Source: Prunus persica (Eukaryota > Streptophyta > Magnoliopsida > Rosales > Rosaceae). From it: a stretch of 64,000 bases of DNA. Below the pieces are notes generated by a model. The model searched no databases and was not told the origin of the DNA. It saw only the letters and a program-made list of their open reading frames with translations. The stretch is taken from NCBI RefSeq assembly GCF_000346465.2, contig NC_034010.1:18368334-18432333 (forward strand), written 5' to 3'. This document shows positions 43,946 to 56,588 of this stretch, one piece after another; the stretch's first letter is position 1, and each line of letters starts with the position of its first letter. A program made the translations under genes and the position numbers.

Positions 43946-44834
43946 TTTTGATATTAGTCTATGTCTAACCAGATGTTCACTTCGTTAAATGAGGTCCTAA
44001 ATTCGAATCCCTTGAATTAACAAGTCTCGCCTCCTTCTGGCGAGTGTCAAGCGTGGCAGCTATCTCAGATTGGATTTCTTTTACCTCCTTTAATGAAAGT
44101 TCTTATTGACCAACAAAAAAATAATAAATTGGATTTCTTTTACGAAAACAGCCACCAATCTTAGATTGTGTTCGAATCCCTCGAATGACGTAGATTGGAA
44201 GGGGTAAGTAAATTCAAAATTTATGAAAACAGACACCATTCGGAACAATGTTCAAAAGCAAAGAATTGCATTTATAATGAATTTAAATTCTCGATAATGA
44301 ATCATTTTTCAGATTGAAAAATTTCACTGTACATTAACAGAGTAAGAACAAACATCACAGAGGGATCATGTATTAAAAATTGATCGCACTAGTGTAATGA
44401 TATCAAAAGGCACACATTGCCAACCCCATTAATGTGATATACGCAGCCATAATCATTTCCCATGATAACTAGCAAAGCCAAGACTTCATTCTTTGTCTAC
44501 TCAAAGTCCACTGCCGAATTTCGTCTGCCAAGTGTAGCGTTTCGAATGTGCCAAATGGAAGCAACCGATTGGTCCAACCAATCCATGACATGGACATTAA
44601 CAAAAAATGCGCCAAGTGAAACTGTTGGTAAAGGTCACAGAGTGAAAGGAGGACATTGAAGATTACTGCTGGTAAACGTTAGCCTAATCGCTTTTCAAGT
44701 CAAGTTAATGGAGTTATGGGTAAGCTGTCTTTTTCATTCATTGAATTCTGCAATTCATCATAACATGCTTGGCTTTCGATGAGACACTTGCAAACGCTAG
44801 TTTGTTTCTTGACCACTTCAAGTCGTCGATATCC
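43946..44834. other. 5' flank of TNL-C
   Basis: No gene seen. It should hold the TNL-C promoter. A W-box core TTGACC lies at about 44811-44816, shortly before the start codon; such sites bind WRKY factors, but one occurrence is weak evidence. No convincing TATA box could be placed. Confidence 0.45.
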
Positions 44835-47800
44835 ATGGCTCTTGTGAGAGCAGCCGATCCACAAACCTCCTCTGTTTCCAGTACTTCTGGATATTGTCGT
44901 TATCACGTGTTCCTGAGTTTCAGAGGCCAAGACACTCGCAAGACTTTCACTGACCACCTCTACACGGCCCTTGTCAACGCCGGATTTCGCACTTTCCGAG
45001 ACTACGATGAAGTCGAGAGAGGAGAAGGTATCAAGCCCGAACTGCAGAAAGCAATCAAACACTCACGAACTTCTGTCATTGTGCTCTCGAAAGACTACGC
45101 GTCATCCAGATGGTGCCTTGACGAGCTGGTGATGATCCTTGAACGCAAGAGAAAGACCTCAAATGACCATGTCGTTTTGCCTGTCTTCTACGATGTGTAT
45201 CCATCCCATGTAAAGAAGCAGACAGGAAGTCTTGCAAAGGCATTTGCTAGACACCAAAAAACTCAACCGCTGCCGAAGGTGAAGGCATGGAGAGAGGCAC
45301 TTGCAGAGGTTGCAGATCTGGCAGGGATGGTCTTGCAAAATCAAGCTCATGGGTAAATTTCATTCCTACTACCAACTGAATTAGTTTCTTTATTTGGTTG
45401 CAACTGAATTAGTATCTCGTTATTAAATGTAGTTCAAAATTTTGGTAGATTCTGTCCTTTCAAATAAAATAATAAAAATTATTGATAAAAACACATCCAC
45501 AAAAACACTCAAGACACCCTCAGCAATCCAGATTCTTCTAAAGGCATCCGGGACAGAGAAATACCTATTATCCAGCTGTTATGGCAAACATAGTTTTAAG
45601 TTCTATCTAACTCTTTCAGCACTCATCTATTATATATTTGTACCTTCTAACTTTCTGAACTTATTTCCATGGTATTTTCTAACTTAAGTATATGAAATCA
45701 TGCATGCATGTTTGAATTCTCTTTCATTTTTATTGCAATTTTTTAGGTACGAGTCAAAGTTTATCCAGAAAATAGTTAAAGTGATTGGAGACAAACTAAG
45801 TCGTACACCATTGAGTGTTGCTCCCAACTTGGTTGGAATGCATTCTCAAGTCGAAAGAATTAATTTCTGGTTACAACGCAGGTCAACTGATGTTGGCATA
45901 CTTGTAATCTATGGGATGAGTGGAATAGGGAAAACAACCATCGCAAAGACTGTTTACAATTCAAACTTTAGAATATTTGAAGGAAGCAGCTTCCTTGAAA
46001 ATATCAAAGAAGTTTCACAGCAACCCAATGGCTTAGTTCAAATACAAACACTTCTTCTTTCTGACATTTTGAATGGGAGAAAAATGAAAATAAGCAATGT
46101 TAGTGAGGGATTAATTAAGATTGAAGATGCAATAAGCTCTAAAAGGGTTCTTCTTGTTCTCGATGATGTGGATCATACGGACCAATTAGATGCAGTATTT
46201 CAAATGAAAGATCAAATTTATCCGGGAAGTAAAATCATCATAACAACTAGGCGTGCAAGACTGTTAAAGGCTCATCAAGTTACTGAGGTGTATGCAGTTG
46301 AAACTTTGACTCAAGAAGAATCACTGGAGCTCTTCAGTTGGCACGCTTTTGGCCAAGACCATCCCATTGAAGATTACATAGAATATTCAGAGAAGCTAGT
46401 CGATCATTGCGGAGGACTTCCATTAGCTCTCAAAGTTTTTGGTTCTTCTTTGTTGGGGGAAAGTGTATGTCTATGGAAAAGTGCATTGGAGAAGTTAGAA
46501 GTTATTCCAAATGGTGAAATAATAAATAAACTAAGAGTAAGCTATGACTCTTTGCAAGATGACCATGACCAAAAATTATTCCTCCACATTGCTTGCTTCT
46601 TTATCGGAATGGACAAAGATTACATTGCTAAAATACTAGATGGATGTGATTTCTATACAATTGTTGGCATTCAAAATCTCATCGATAGATGTTTGGTGAT
46701 TATTGATGGATGGGACAAGGTGCAGATGCACGACCTGATTCGTGGAATGGGAAGAGAAATTGTTCGCTTAGAATCAAAGGAGCCTTGGAAGCGTAGTAGA
46801 GTATGGCATCATAAGGACTCTTTCAAAATCTTGACGGAAAAGAATGTAAGAAATATGCATTATTTGTACACATTTTTGTTTTTCCTCTTTTAAAAACTTT
46901 CCAAATGTTTTTTCCTTTTCTTTTGTAGGGTACGGAAACAATTGAAGGTCTTGTCCTCGACATGCACATGTGCCCTACTATAAACTCAAATGAGAAAGTC
47001 TTGGAAACCAATGCATTTTCACGGATGCAGGAACTAAAACTACTCCATCTTAGTCATGTAAAACTCTGCGGATGTTACGCAAAATTTTGTAGTGGACTAA
47101 GATGGTTGTGTTGGCTTGAATTTCCTTTAGATTCTATACCCGTTGATTTTCCTTTGGGAAGCATTATTGTTCTTGAAATGCAATACAGCGGTCTGAGACA
47201 AGTATTCAAGGGAACAAAAGTATGTCACTCTCTACCCTTTTCAATTTCTTTTTCATTTTCATTAGGCTTTTAGTTTGATAACAAATTATATATTTGTAAA
47301 AATTAACTCCCCATATTGTTTTCTTCTGTACATTTTTTTCCTCAACAGTATCTTCCGTCCTTGAAGACCCTTGATCTCAGCCATTCTCATTCCCTTACAG
47401 AAACCATTGACTTCTCATATTGCCCAAATCTAGAGAAATTGGTTCTAGTAGACTGCACGAGCCTGATTTATCTCCATGGATCCATTGGAAACCTAGAGAG
47501 ACTTATTTACTTGAATATGAAAGATTGCAAAAAGATTAGGTTGCTTCCCAAGAACATTTGTATGCTAAAATCACTTGAAACATTTATTATATCTGGTTGC
47601 TCAAATCTAAAGGAGTTATCAATTGAGATGTTGAGGAACATGGACTCGTTAAAAGTGCTTGAGACAGATGGAATTCCGATAAATGAGTTATGGCTAGAAA
47701 GAAGTTTGAGTATCTCGTGTTCTTTACCATTCTCTTTAGTAGAATTAAGTCTTTGGGGGTGCAATCTTTCGGATGATGCCTTTCCTATGGATTTTAATAA

Positions 47801-48179
47801 TATGTCGTCATTGCAAAGATTAAATCTAGGGAATAATCCAATTTGTAGCCTACCAAATTGTATCAAAGGATTAGCGAGGCTCGATAAACTCTCTTTTTCC
47901 ATGTGTACAAGTCTCAAATCGCTTCTGGGGTTACCAAAAGTAAACAACTTGGATATTGTAGATTGCATTTCATTGGTGAAAATAACATATCAATCCCGTC
48001 GCGCAGAGGCCGCCACATCATTTAATAGCAACAACCTAGTTGAGTGGCAGTACAAGTTCAAGTTACTAGCCATTGAAAGTGTAGATACAGACAACAAGAT
48101 CGTTGGATTGTGCAACTTGTTGGAATCAATGGCACCCATTTTACAAAAGGATGATCCAATTCCCGTCCAGGTGTGCACC

Positions 48180-48244
<65 letters not shown>

Positions 48245-49135
48245 CGATCACAGGAAAGAGTTTACTAATATTGTCAGTTCTATTGCATATATATAGGGAC
48301 TGGACGAATGTGGTATATTCGGCATATTTTTTGGTGGGAATGAGGTTCCTGGCCAATTCAGCCATAAAAGCAGAGGGTCCTCAATATCTTTTACTGTGCC
48401 ATTACTTGATAATCACAGAACTCGAGGCTTGATTTTCTTTGTTGTCTATTCGAATGCTGGCTATGATATCCAACACAATTGTTTGCCACATATAAGAGTC
48501 AAAAATAAGAGCAAGGGTCTGAGGGGGGCGTATGAACCATCACACTACGGTATTCCAGATGAAGGAGAAGACATGATATGGTTAAGCCACTGGAGTGTCG
48601 AGGATGATCAGTTACAAGGGGGCGATGAAGTGGTTGTTTCTGTAATTATGAAATCTGGGCTTCTGGTTAAGGAGTTGGGCATCCGACTTGTGCAGGTGCA
48701 ACAAGAAGAGAATCATAATATGATGAGTATTTCTACAGATTCTTCTTATGATCCAATATCGTTCAGTATGATCCTTGGGGACTCTGATGAAGAAGGTAAG
48801 GCAGGTGTGATGTTTTATTGACGCGTTTCATAATTTCACTCCAACTATTTCCAAATATAAAATAAAATAAAGCAAAATAATAAATGAATCTATATTTTGT
48901 CTTGTATATATGTTTTCCAGAGGAGGTTTTCTCTCGTTTTGTATGTTTACCAGACGAAGAAGAAGAGCAACAGGATGATATCACAGTTACAACCACCACA
49001 GGCAGCAATAACTCCGGCGTCCTCCGTGGCTGGAAGGTGCTCGTCACCGCAGCTTGCTTCTTTCTCACCCTTTCTCTAATCACTCGGTCTTCTCTCTCAG
49101 GCAGAAAGAAGGGACCGTCCACAAGCCCTGGATGA
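44835..49135 (+). CDS. TNL disease-resistance receptor, copy C (complete)
   Basis: Intact TIR-NB-LRR immune receptor. Exons 44835-45352 (TIR), 45747-46845 (NB-ARC), 46929-47219, 47349-48170 (LRR), 48297-48795 (C-JID-like), 48954-49135; they join in frame to about 1136 residues. TIR: YHVFLSFRGQDTRKTF, and SSRWCLDEL with the Glu that TIR NADases use. NB-ARC: P-loop GMSGIGKTT (about 229), VLLVLDDVD, GSKIIITTRR, GGLPLALKVFG, FLHIACFFIG, MHD (about 500). The start is the ATG shared with copy B (MALVRA); upstream frames differ between copies. The last exon has an acidic run (DEEEEQQDD), the hydrophobic stretch GWKVLVTAACFFLTL and a basic tail, suggesting membrane anchoring. Family role: effector recognition, then TIR NADase signalling to cell death. 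An alternative acceptor at 48918-48920 is possible for the last exon. Confidence 0.95.
48180..48241. repeat. (CT)n microsatellite at start of TNL-C intron 4
   Basis: The longest of the four tracts; begins ten bases after the exon end at 48170. Confidence 0.95.
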
Positions 49136-49525
49136 ATTTTTTGTACATCTCAACAGCAGACTATTTGTTTTTGCATACATCCAATGTCATTTCGTAGCAT
49201 CAAATGCATCTTCTTCAGAGATATTTTTATTGACCCCATTTGTTCAGTTTTAACATATCTTTGGGCTGGATAACTGAAGTGGCCCAACCCAGATTGTGAG
49301 ATTAGCATCAGCATCTGCTCTGTTGATATATTTTGTGATTTTTTTTAAAAAAATTGTGAAAATGGAGTTATAATATGTAAACTGTTGTAAAGGTTTTTGA
49401 GTGGGGCCTGATAGAGTATATCCACGTGTCACTCTAATTAGTTAGTCTGCTAAAATGTGGTTAGCCTGATAAGTAGTGGCAATAACAGGAAAATCAGAAT
49501 CATTAAATAATACGCTGGTAATAAC
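49136..49525. other. 3' flank of TNL-C
   Basis: Nearly identical to the TNL-B 3' flank for about 200 bp, then diverges. No gene seen. Confidence 0.6.
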
Positions 49526-49530
49526 AGGAA

Positions 49531-50039
49531 TGTTGTAAAATGAATTGGTATATATGCGAATATTGAGCTGCACGTAAAGTAGATGAGACACAGTATTTAA
49601 CGAGGTTCGGCTATGCCTACATCCCCGGAGAGCAGCAGCAGTAACTTTTCCACTATGTAAAATAATAGGGCTACAACTTTGTGTTTACAATATGTATGGC
49701 TCACTCAATTTTCTCTCTTGGAGAATTTCTCTCTTGCTCTCTTTCTTCTCAACTCACTCACCCTCATTCTTCCTTCTCTTCCTCTTCTACATGTGTGAAC
49801 TTCTCTTGATGGAGTGAACTTCTCTTGATGGAGGTATCTATTTATAGGCCTAAGACATTGGTTGTTCACCTCACAATATAATTGGTAGACAACATCATTA
49901 ATATTCTTCAATCAACAACATCATTAATATTCTTCAATCAACAACATCATTATCCCATCTTTTGACTAATACCCACTAACTTTATCTCCACTAATTCCCA
50001 CCTAATTTTCCCTATGTGGGCTTCATTTATTTTATAACA
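49531..50039 (-). repeat. LTR (3') of the 6.3 kb element
   Basis: 509 bp; holds a 19 bp internal duplication (TGAACTTCTCTTGATGGAG) absent from the other LTR. Confidence 0.95.
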
Positions 50040-52765
50040 CTCCCCCTTGAAGACCACATGTGATATGTTAGTTGCATCATTAAAGACTTGCTTGGAGAAA
50101 AAACCCAGTGAGGTAGAAAACTGATGGAAGGAAGAAAAAAAGAGTACAGCAATCTGTATAGCATACTTCTGGATGCTCCCCCTGATTAATATCTCCCCCT
50201 GATGTCTTCATGACTATCTTTTGGAGTGAGAATCTTTCGGAGTGAGTGGAGGATATAGCCATTAATAATTCTCGTAGTTGAGTAAGTAAATATATTTCCA
50301 GTGAGCTATCTCTATGTATATCATAGAAATTTTCAGAGTCCGCGTTTCTAACAAAACTTGGGCTATTTGTAAGTTCACTTGAAAGAATATGCCCGTACAT
50401 GGTGTTATGCGGAGATAGCATCAAATATACCTCACATCATCCCAAAATGATGGTGATGGAGTTGAGCCCTATCTGGAAAATATGATGTCCGGTCCAATAT
50501 ATTTCTGGAAAATCATTAAAGTGTCCAACGGATAATCCTCATAAAAATGCTTCAATACTTTCTTAGTATAAGCAAGAATCTCGTTGGCATAATGCTCGAT
50601 CCTTAAGTCGAGACAAATATTTCTTGAACTCTTCAGAAGCTTTAATGTGTTGCAATCACATTATAATCAATGTACTCACTGAGGTAATTTATGCATATTA
50701 ATATTGAGTACAAATTTTGTGCTTCAAGCACATGTCCTTTAGGGACTTGCTTTATGCAATGTCAATCCTCTCAACGGATTTTGTTTAAAAGGGATTAAAC
50801 TTTATGACACATTATATAGCTTTAACCCAGCTATTTATACATCTTTAGGAAATCGCTTCTGGCGATATGCTCCGTGCATTTAATAACCCTTAAAGATAAT
50901 ATGTTGGTCTCCGTAATTGTGTAATAAGGGGGGGCACAATTGAATCTGTAAATATGGAGAAAACCCAACATTCCTTGTTTCTGCCAGAAACAGTGTGTCG
51001 TACAAAGTAGGTATATTCCCTTTTATTCCGAACACCCAAGTATAAATTTCAGTATTAACATCTTTTGGGGTTCGTACTGTGGGTTTGTTAATTCACGTTC
51101 ATTCTCATCTATAATGGAATTACCTCATTCCATTTTAGCCAATGATATTGTCGACATTTAATAATTGAACGTGGTTCCAATCAACACAGCCCATTGATGA
51201 TTTGAGTAGCTACTCCAAAATAAAAAAAATTGTCATTCATCAATTCATGATCCCACCATTCTCATGTGCATGCGCATGCATCAATTATAAGCATTTATTT
51301 GCCTTTGGGTACCCAAGCCACTTCATGGGGCTTTTATTATGTGAGAATGTGGATAATAACCTCCATTGGAGCGTTATTTAGCAGTAGGGCGTGGATAATC
51401 TCCATTTAGGGAGTTGGAACATTTAGAACCCATATATCTGTCATGCTGAAGGCATGCCACAGATTAATACATTCATGTCAATTAATTGCTGGGACCTTAA
51501 CCCATATTATGGGACTTTAACCCATATAATTTACTACGCATTAGGCGTGCATAATATCAATATTGACATGTCAAAGGATTGTCCTTTCGGGACTTCAATC
51601 CACATCATTTGCTACGCAACAGGCGTGCATCATATTGATCACTGCTATACCCATATTCTGTTCTTATGGGACTTTAATCTGTGCAGTGTATTATCAATGT
51701 ATCCAACTTGCAATCTGTAAAATTTGCATTAATAATTCATGGATACATACAAGCCATTCTTTTGGAACAGACTTATCTCCCCATTTGGTTACCTTTCAAG
51801 ATAAAATATCAAATAAGTATATAAGCATATAATAACACAAATACTGCTTACATCCTTAGGTGGGAGAAACTTTTCTCAAGTATCATTCAAGCTCGTATCG
51901 GCCCAGTAAATATAATGTAGCGCTTGATGATCTAGTTATATCCTGCAAGAGCAAAATCACAACTCTTTTCTCTGTCAAAAACAAATAATCCTCAGAGAAT
52001 TACAAAAAGAGAAAAAATGCAAAAAAAAAAAATTGTGATATTGATTACAAGAGAAGGTAAGCAATCAGGGAAGGAAGCTGGTGGGAGCAGACAACAAGCT
52101 CAGCAATCAAGGAAGGAAGCTGGTGGGAGCAAACAACAAGCTCTCATTTCTTCTAGTTTAGAAGAACTTCCGGAGATTAGAGCATAAGGTTGCCTTCACA
52201 GTTCCCTGATGTGGCGGAAACGTAATCAGGGATAGTCTCGCTTCCTGAATGGATGATCAAAGATAGTCTTGCTTCTCGGGCATATTGAGTGCTCACTGAT
52301 AAGAAAAATAAGTAGATATCGCATCACTAGGTATGGAGAAAGCTGGATGTCTTCTGCAAAGAAAATTTCGTTAGTAACACATTTATACACAAATACAATG
52401 AATAGGTAGAACCGGTGAATTTCAAATTAACCATAGGAAAATTGCGAGATTCTCGGGATACTTTTGAAAAAGTAGCTCCGTGAAATCCATAAAGCAAGAT
52501 CGGCTTTTGACGAAAATAATACTTTGAAAACGCCGAAAGTGCCGACAAACATTAATGGAGGCCACGTGAAGTTTTGGAATCTGAGAAAGAAAAAGATAAT
52601 ATGGGGATCCGAAAAGATATTGGGATCCTGAAAAACTGTAGCCATATTTCCTCCTATAGATATGGCCTTTGCAAAACTTGATTGGAGCAACTGCGTTTCA
52701 ACTTAACTTCCTTCATTTTCTGAAACTTTAGTTTTCTTAAGGCTTTCTTCGAAACCTTCTTAAAA
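50040..52765. other. Non-coding interior of the 6.3 kb element, left part
   Basis: No protein-coding signal in either direction. Short degenerate repeats with CATTATGGGACTTTAA-like words (51430-51700) and a two-copy 45 bp tandem repeat (GCAATCA.GGAAGGAAGCTG, about 52060-52145). Confidence 0.6.
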
Positions 52766-53317
52766 ATGACTTCCTCTTCTTCCTGCCCAAATTATTTCAA
52801 TTTAAATGATACTCCCACAACAACCAGTGACGCCCAAGTTTGGCGTCCATCCTTTGTATCCAAAAATCGTTATCTCACAGTTAATGATTCTGTGATGATG
52901 AATGATGCTACTGCTGTCATAGTAGCTAGGAATTGCATTACTCCAATGGATGAAATGTTGTTGACAGGGAGATCAGAGGAAGAGGCTATTGATGACTCAA
53001 TGGCCTTTAGCATTCAGAGTGCTGTTTCTGTTTCTAACATGGCTGATCGTTTGCGTGCCAGAGCAAACGAGGTTGAGAGGTTAGCTACTGAAAATTCGTC
53101 TCTCCAAAGAATGCTTCATGAGTCTCAACAGGAGGTTGAGAAACTTAAAGGAGAGAATAATGCCTTGTTGAAACTGGTGAGTTCATACTCTGTTGATACA
53201 CTGAGAAGGCTAGACATGCTGCAGGTCTCCAATGAAAGAATTTTGGGAGACCATGAGAGGCTCATGGCTAAGCTTAAGAGGCGTCGTCCTCTTCCTTCAG
53301 AGGCTTCCGGAACATAA
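52766..53317 (+). CDS. Coiled-coil protein ORF, antisense in LTR element
   Basis: 183 codons, ATG at 52766 (MTSSSSCPNYFNLNDTPT), stop at 53315-53317. The N-terminal half is Ser/Thr/Asn-rich with WRPSFVSKNRYLTVNDSV and NCITPMDEMLLTG. The C-terminal half (about residues 90-170) has heptad-like Leu/Glu/Lys spacing (VERLATENSSLQRML, EVEKLKGENNALLKLV, MLQVSNERILGDHERLM), typical of a coiled coil, and a basic tail KLKRRRPLP. No intron is needed. It lies on the strand opposite to the element's inferred transcription. I do not recognise a family. It could be an element-encoded accessory protein, a captured host gene, or an odd gag; long open frame and balanced composition argue against chance. Confidence 0.6.
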   Translation: MTSSSSCPNYFNLNDTPTTTSDAQVWRPSFVSKNRYLTVNDSVMMNDATAVIVARNCITPMDEMLLTGRSEEEAIDDSMAFSIQSAVSVSNMADRLRARANEVERLATENSSLQRMLHESQQEVEKLKGENNALLKLVSSYSVDTLRRLDMLQVSNERILGDHERLMAKLKRRRPLPSEASGT

Positions 53318-54434
53318 TGTATTTTTATAGATTTTACAGGGTCTGCACCTTCATTGCAGGAAAAAAATCTATCTGTTGTATGTTCCTGTTATAATAATTG
53401 CGCACATTCTTAAACTTGCACCTGTGGTTTTTACGTCTTTTCAAAATAACGGTTTGGAACCTTGTGCCTTATAGGTTCAAATAACCACATCGACTCTCCC
53501 AAATTTCATATTTCAACGTATGGAACTTTTGGCCTGGGCTAAACGCAAAACTCAGAATTTATTCACCCTTTTCAAATGGACATGAAATATGAATTGAGTA
53601 AAAGCCACGCTAATATCTTATATATTTGGGTTCATGAGCTTCCGGCCCAGATATAACAAAATGTGAGGGGAGCCTCAATTCATCATTCTTTTATGCCAAA
53701 GAAATATGTGGCGTACCACAATTTGCAATAATACCTCAAGGGTTGTCCATATAATTGTTGGAACTTCAGGTTCTCAACACTGTTAGATTTTGAACCTCAA
53801 GCCAAAATCACATGTTCTCATGGTATGGACATTCAATCCCCTTAGATTTTGAACTTCGGGCCAAAATCACATATTCTCATGGTATGGACATTTTTACAAT
53901 TTTCTGTACATATTTATGGACTTCAAGCCCTTACATAATTGTCCATGTTTTTGAGGAACTTCTGGCATCTCATTTAATTGCTCATCCATGAGTTTAAGGA
54001 ACTGCAGGTTCCTTTTTTTTTTTTTTTTTTGAATAGTGATGGTTTACCCAAAATGATTAATATTTATGTATACGTCACTATTCATATATCCGGTACTATT
54101 CATCAAGTCATGAATACGTATCTATTCATGTGTACAATACATTTGCCAGTACAGTTATCATCCATGTGTACGGCATTATGAACCAATACGGTACTGTTAC
54201 ATCATTAAGGAACCCCAGGTCCTTATTTACATGTCAGGGATCAAGGACCCTCAAGTCCAATTACATGTTTACAAATATAGTACCGGAGAGACTGCCAGCT
54301 CTCATATTAACATCATCATCAAGGATCTTCAAGTCCTGATGTAATTGTATGATGAGGATCAAGGAACTTCTGGTCCTGATCTGCATACTGTAAAAAACTC
54401 ATCATACAGCACATTTAATCCATAAAATAAATTG

Positions 54435-54960
54435 CATTTAAATAAAAGTAAAGGCGTGGACGATAAACCCGCACCACCCTTTTAAATAAATGTAAATGTG
54501 CGGTAAATTAAATTCATAAAGTTAAGGTGCTTGTATGGGCATTAATTCTGCTCCATACATTTAAATAAAAGTAAAGGCGTTGACGATAAACCCGCACCAC
54601 CCTTTTAAATAAATGTAAATGTGCAGTAAATTAAATTCATAAATTAAATTGCTTGCTGTATGGACGTTAATCCCGCACCATACCTTAAATAAAATTAAAT
54701 GTGTGGTAAAGTAAATTGTGCTTGTATGGGCACTAATTCTGCTCCATACATTTAAATAAAAGTAAAGGCGTGGACGATAAACCCGCACCACCCTTTTAAA
54801 TAAATACTGTTGTATGGGTAATAAACCTACACCATACAGTAAATATAATATATTATATTACTTTAAGTAAAAGTAAATTTGCGGTAAAGTAAATGTGCTT
54901 GTATGGGCACTAATTCTGCTCCATACATTTAAATAAAATAAATGTGGGGATAAATACCAC
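54435..54960. repeat. Imperfect tandem repeats inside the 6.3 kb element
   Basis: Units of about 120-190 bp built from AAATAAAAGTAAAGGCGT, GACGATAAACCCGCACCACC, GTAAATGTGCGGTAAA and TATGGGC..TAATTCTGCTCC recur three or more times. They lie toward the 5' end of the element (minus strand). Confidence 0.85.
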
Positions 54961-55346
54961 CACAAAAAATATAGAAGGTGAAACTGTCCATATAATTACC
55001 ATATATAAGGATAAAGTAAAGACAATTATTTGTGCATTCATATCAACACCACAATCAAATAATATGATATTATTATACTAATATATTAGTGGAAAGCTAG
55101 ACATATCATGTTGGCTTTTCTTCTTTTCACTTGCAATTAAGTTGAACTTGTTGTGTAGAGAGATAATAAAATAATAGAAAAAATAAGAGGCATAGAGCTT
55201 ATCCTTACAGTTGGTTTGCTCGTATATCTCTCTTGCAGACCACAGCTCCTCCACTACTTTTCTTCCTTACATCAACATAAGGGTTAGTAGTATAGATAAT
55301 AGTGCAACACAAAAATTATACCTGAGAGCTTCTCGTGCTGATAACG

Positions 55347-55836
55347 TGTTGTAAAATGAACTGGTATATATGCGAATATTAAGCTGCACGTAAAGTAGAT
55401 GAGACACAGTATTTAACGAGGTTCGGCTATGCCTACATCCCCGGAAAGCAGCAGCAGTAACTTTTCCACTATGTAAAATAATATGGCTACAACTTTGTGT
55501 TTACAATATGTATGGCTCACTCAATTTTCTCTCTTGGAGAATTTCTCTCTTGCTCTCTTTCTTCTCAACTCACTCACCCTCATTCTTCCTTCTCTTCCTC
55601 TTCTATATGTGTGAACTTCTCTTGATGGAGGTATCTATTTATAGGCCTAAGACATTGGTTGTTCACCTCACAATATAATTGGTAGACAACATCATTAATA
55701 TTCTTCAATCAACAACATCATTAATATTCTTCAATCAACAACATCATTATCCCATCTTTTGACTAATACCCACTAACTTTATCTCCACTAATTCCCACCT
55801 AATTTTCCCTATGTGGGCTTCATTTATTTTATAACA
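55347..55836 (-). repeat. LTR (5') of the 6.3 kb element
   Basis: 490 bp; ends ATAACA before the AGGAA target duplication. Confidence 0.95.
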
Positions 55837-55946
55837 AGGAAAACTATGCCAGACCGCTCCATTTTGATCGTTCTAGCAACTTGAACAATAGTGTTCGAGG
55901 ATCGACTAACTTCCATAAGTTGAATTCAAAATATCAACCGACTTTT

Positions 55947-56588
55947 TTTTTTTTTTTTGGTTGAGAAATTCTATGATTGCATTCATAATTCAGCCAAAAA
56001 AGCCACTAGCCACAAAGGACCAATATAAACTAGCCACAAAAGGGCCATTACAATAACGGAGTGGTCTAATATCAAAATTAAGAAAATCAGGTATGTCTCC
56101 ACCAACGATCAGGCAAGATCGAAGAAACTCTGGCATAGGCATCCTAATTAAGATTGCAAACTTAGAATAATAGAAAAGAGATAAAGCTTGAAAAATCCAA
56201 GCCATAACAATACAAATAAAACTCTCACCAAGGAGAGATGAAAAGCTCTCACAAAGAGAGATGAAAAACTCTCACAAAAGGAGAGGTGAAAACAGCACAG
56301 AGAACCCAAAGAGTCTCTGCAACTTATTCCAAACATAAAGAAATTGCAAAAAAAATGGTGGTGGAGATCCGACGTCGAAATGCAGGTCAAGATCTGACGT
56401 TGAGCCGCAGCCGCCAATAATGGTTGGATGAAAATCATAACAAAACTAAGACAAATAGAGAAAACCCTTTGTCTCTGAAAATGGGGGAAGAGGTGAAAGG
56501 AGGAAGAGAGGAAGCGAAGAGGGAAGAGGGGGGAAGAACAATGGCTTCTTCTCCCCTCAAAGTAAAAAAAGCTCGAAGAGTGTTTTTT
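55947..56588 (-). mobile_element. Small non-LTR retroelement insertion, 642 bp
   Basis: Flanked by the 17 bp direct repeat AAATATCAACCGACTTT (55930-55946 and 56589-56605). The left edge begins with a T run, the complement of a poly(A) tail, so the element lies on the minus strand. Long target duplication plus poly(A) is the mark of LINE/SINE insertion. A minus-strand open frame (56148-56597) has Ser/Phe-rich, low-complexity character and no reverse-transcriptase motif. It is either a 5'-truncated or internally deleted LINE, or a long SINE. Confidence 0.8.

Larger units (their letters stand above)
49531..55836 (-). mobile_element. Complete non-autonomous LTR retrotransposon, 6.3 kb
   Basis: LTRs 49531-50039 (509 bp) and 55347-55836 (490 bp) start TGTTGTAAAATGAA and end TTTATAACA. 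The target duplication is AGGAA (49526-49530, 55837-55841). A polypurine complement (CTCCCCCTTGAAG) follows the left LTR, and CTCGTGCTGATAACG (primer-site complement) precedes the right one, so the element is on the minus strand. The LTRs differ by one 19 bp duplication and about five substitutions: a young insertion. The 5.3 kb interior has no gag-pol; it carries one plus-strand ORF (52766-53317) and tandem repeats (54435-54960). LARD-like. Confidence 0.92.

Noticed and set aside
44769..44834. N-terminal extension of TNL-C upstream of MALVRA
   Set aside because: It begins with TTG, not ATG, and the matching upstream sequence in copy B encodes a different peptide; the shared ATG at 44835 is the better start.
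53978..54339. Two overlapping 67-69 codon frames after a T run
   Set aside because: They lie in the repeated, non-coding interior of the 6.3 kb LTR element with Tyr/Ile/His-rich chance composition.
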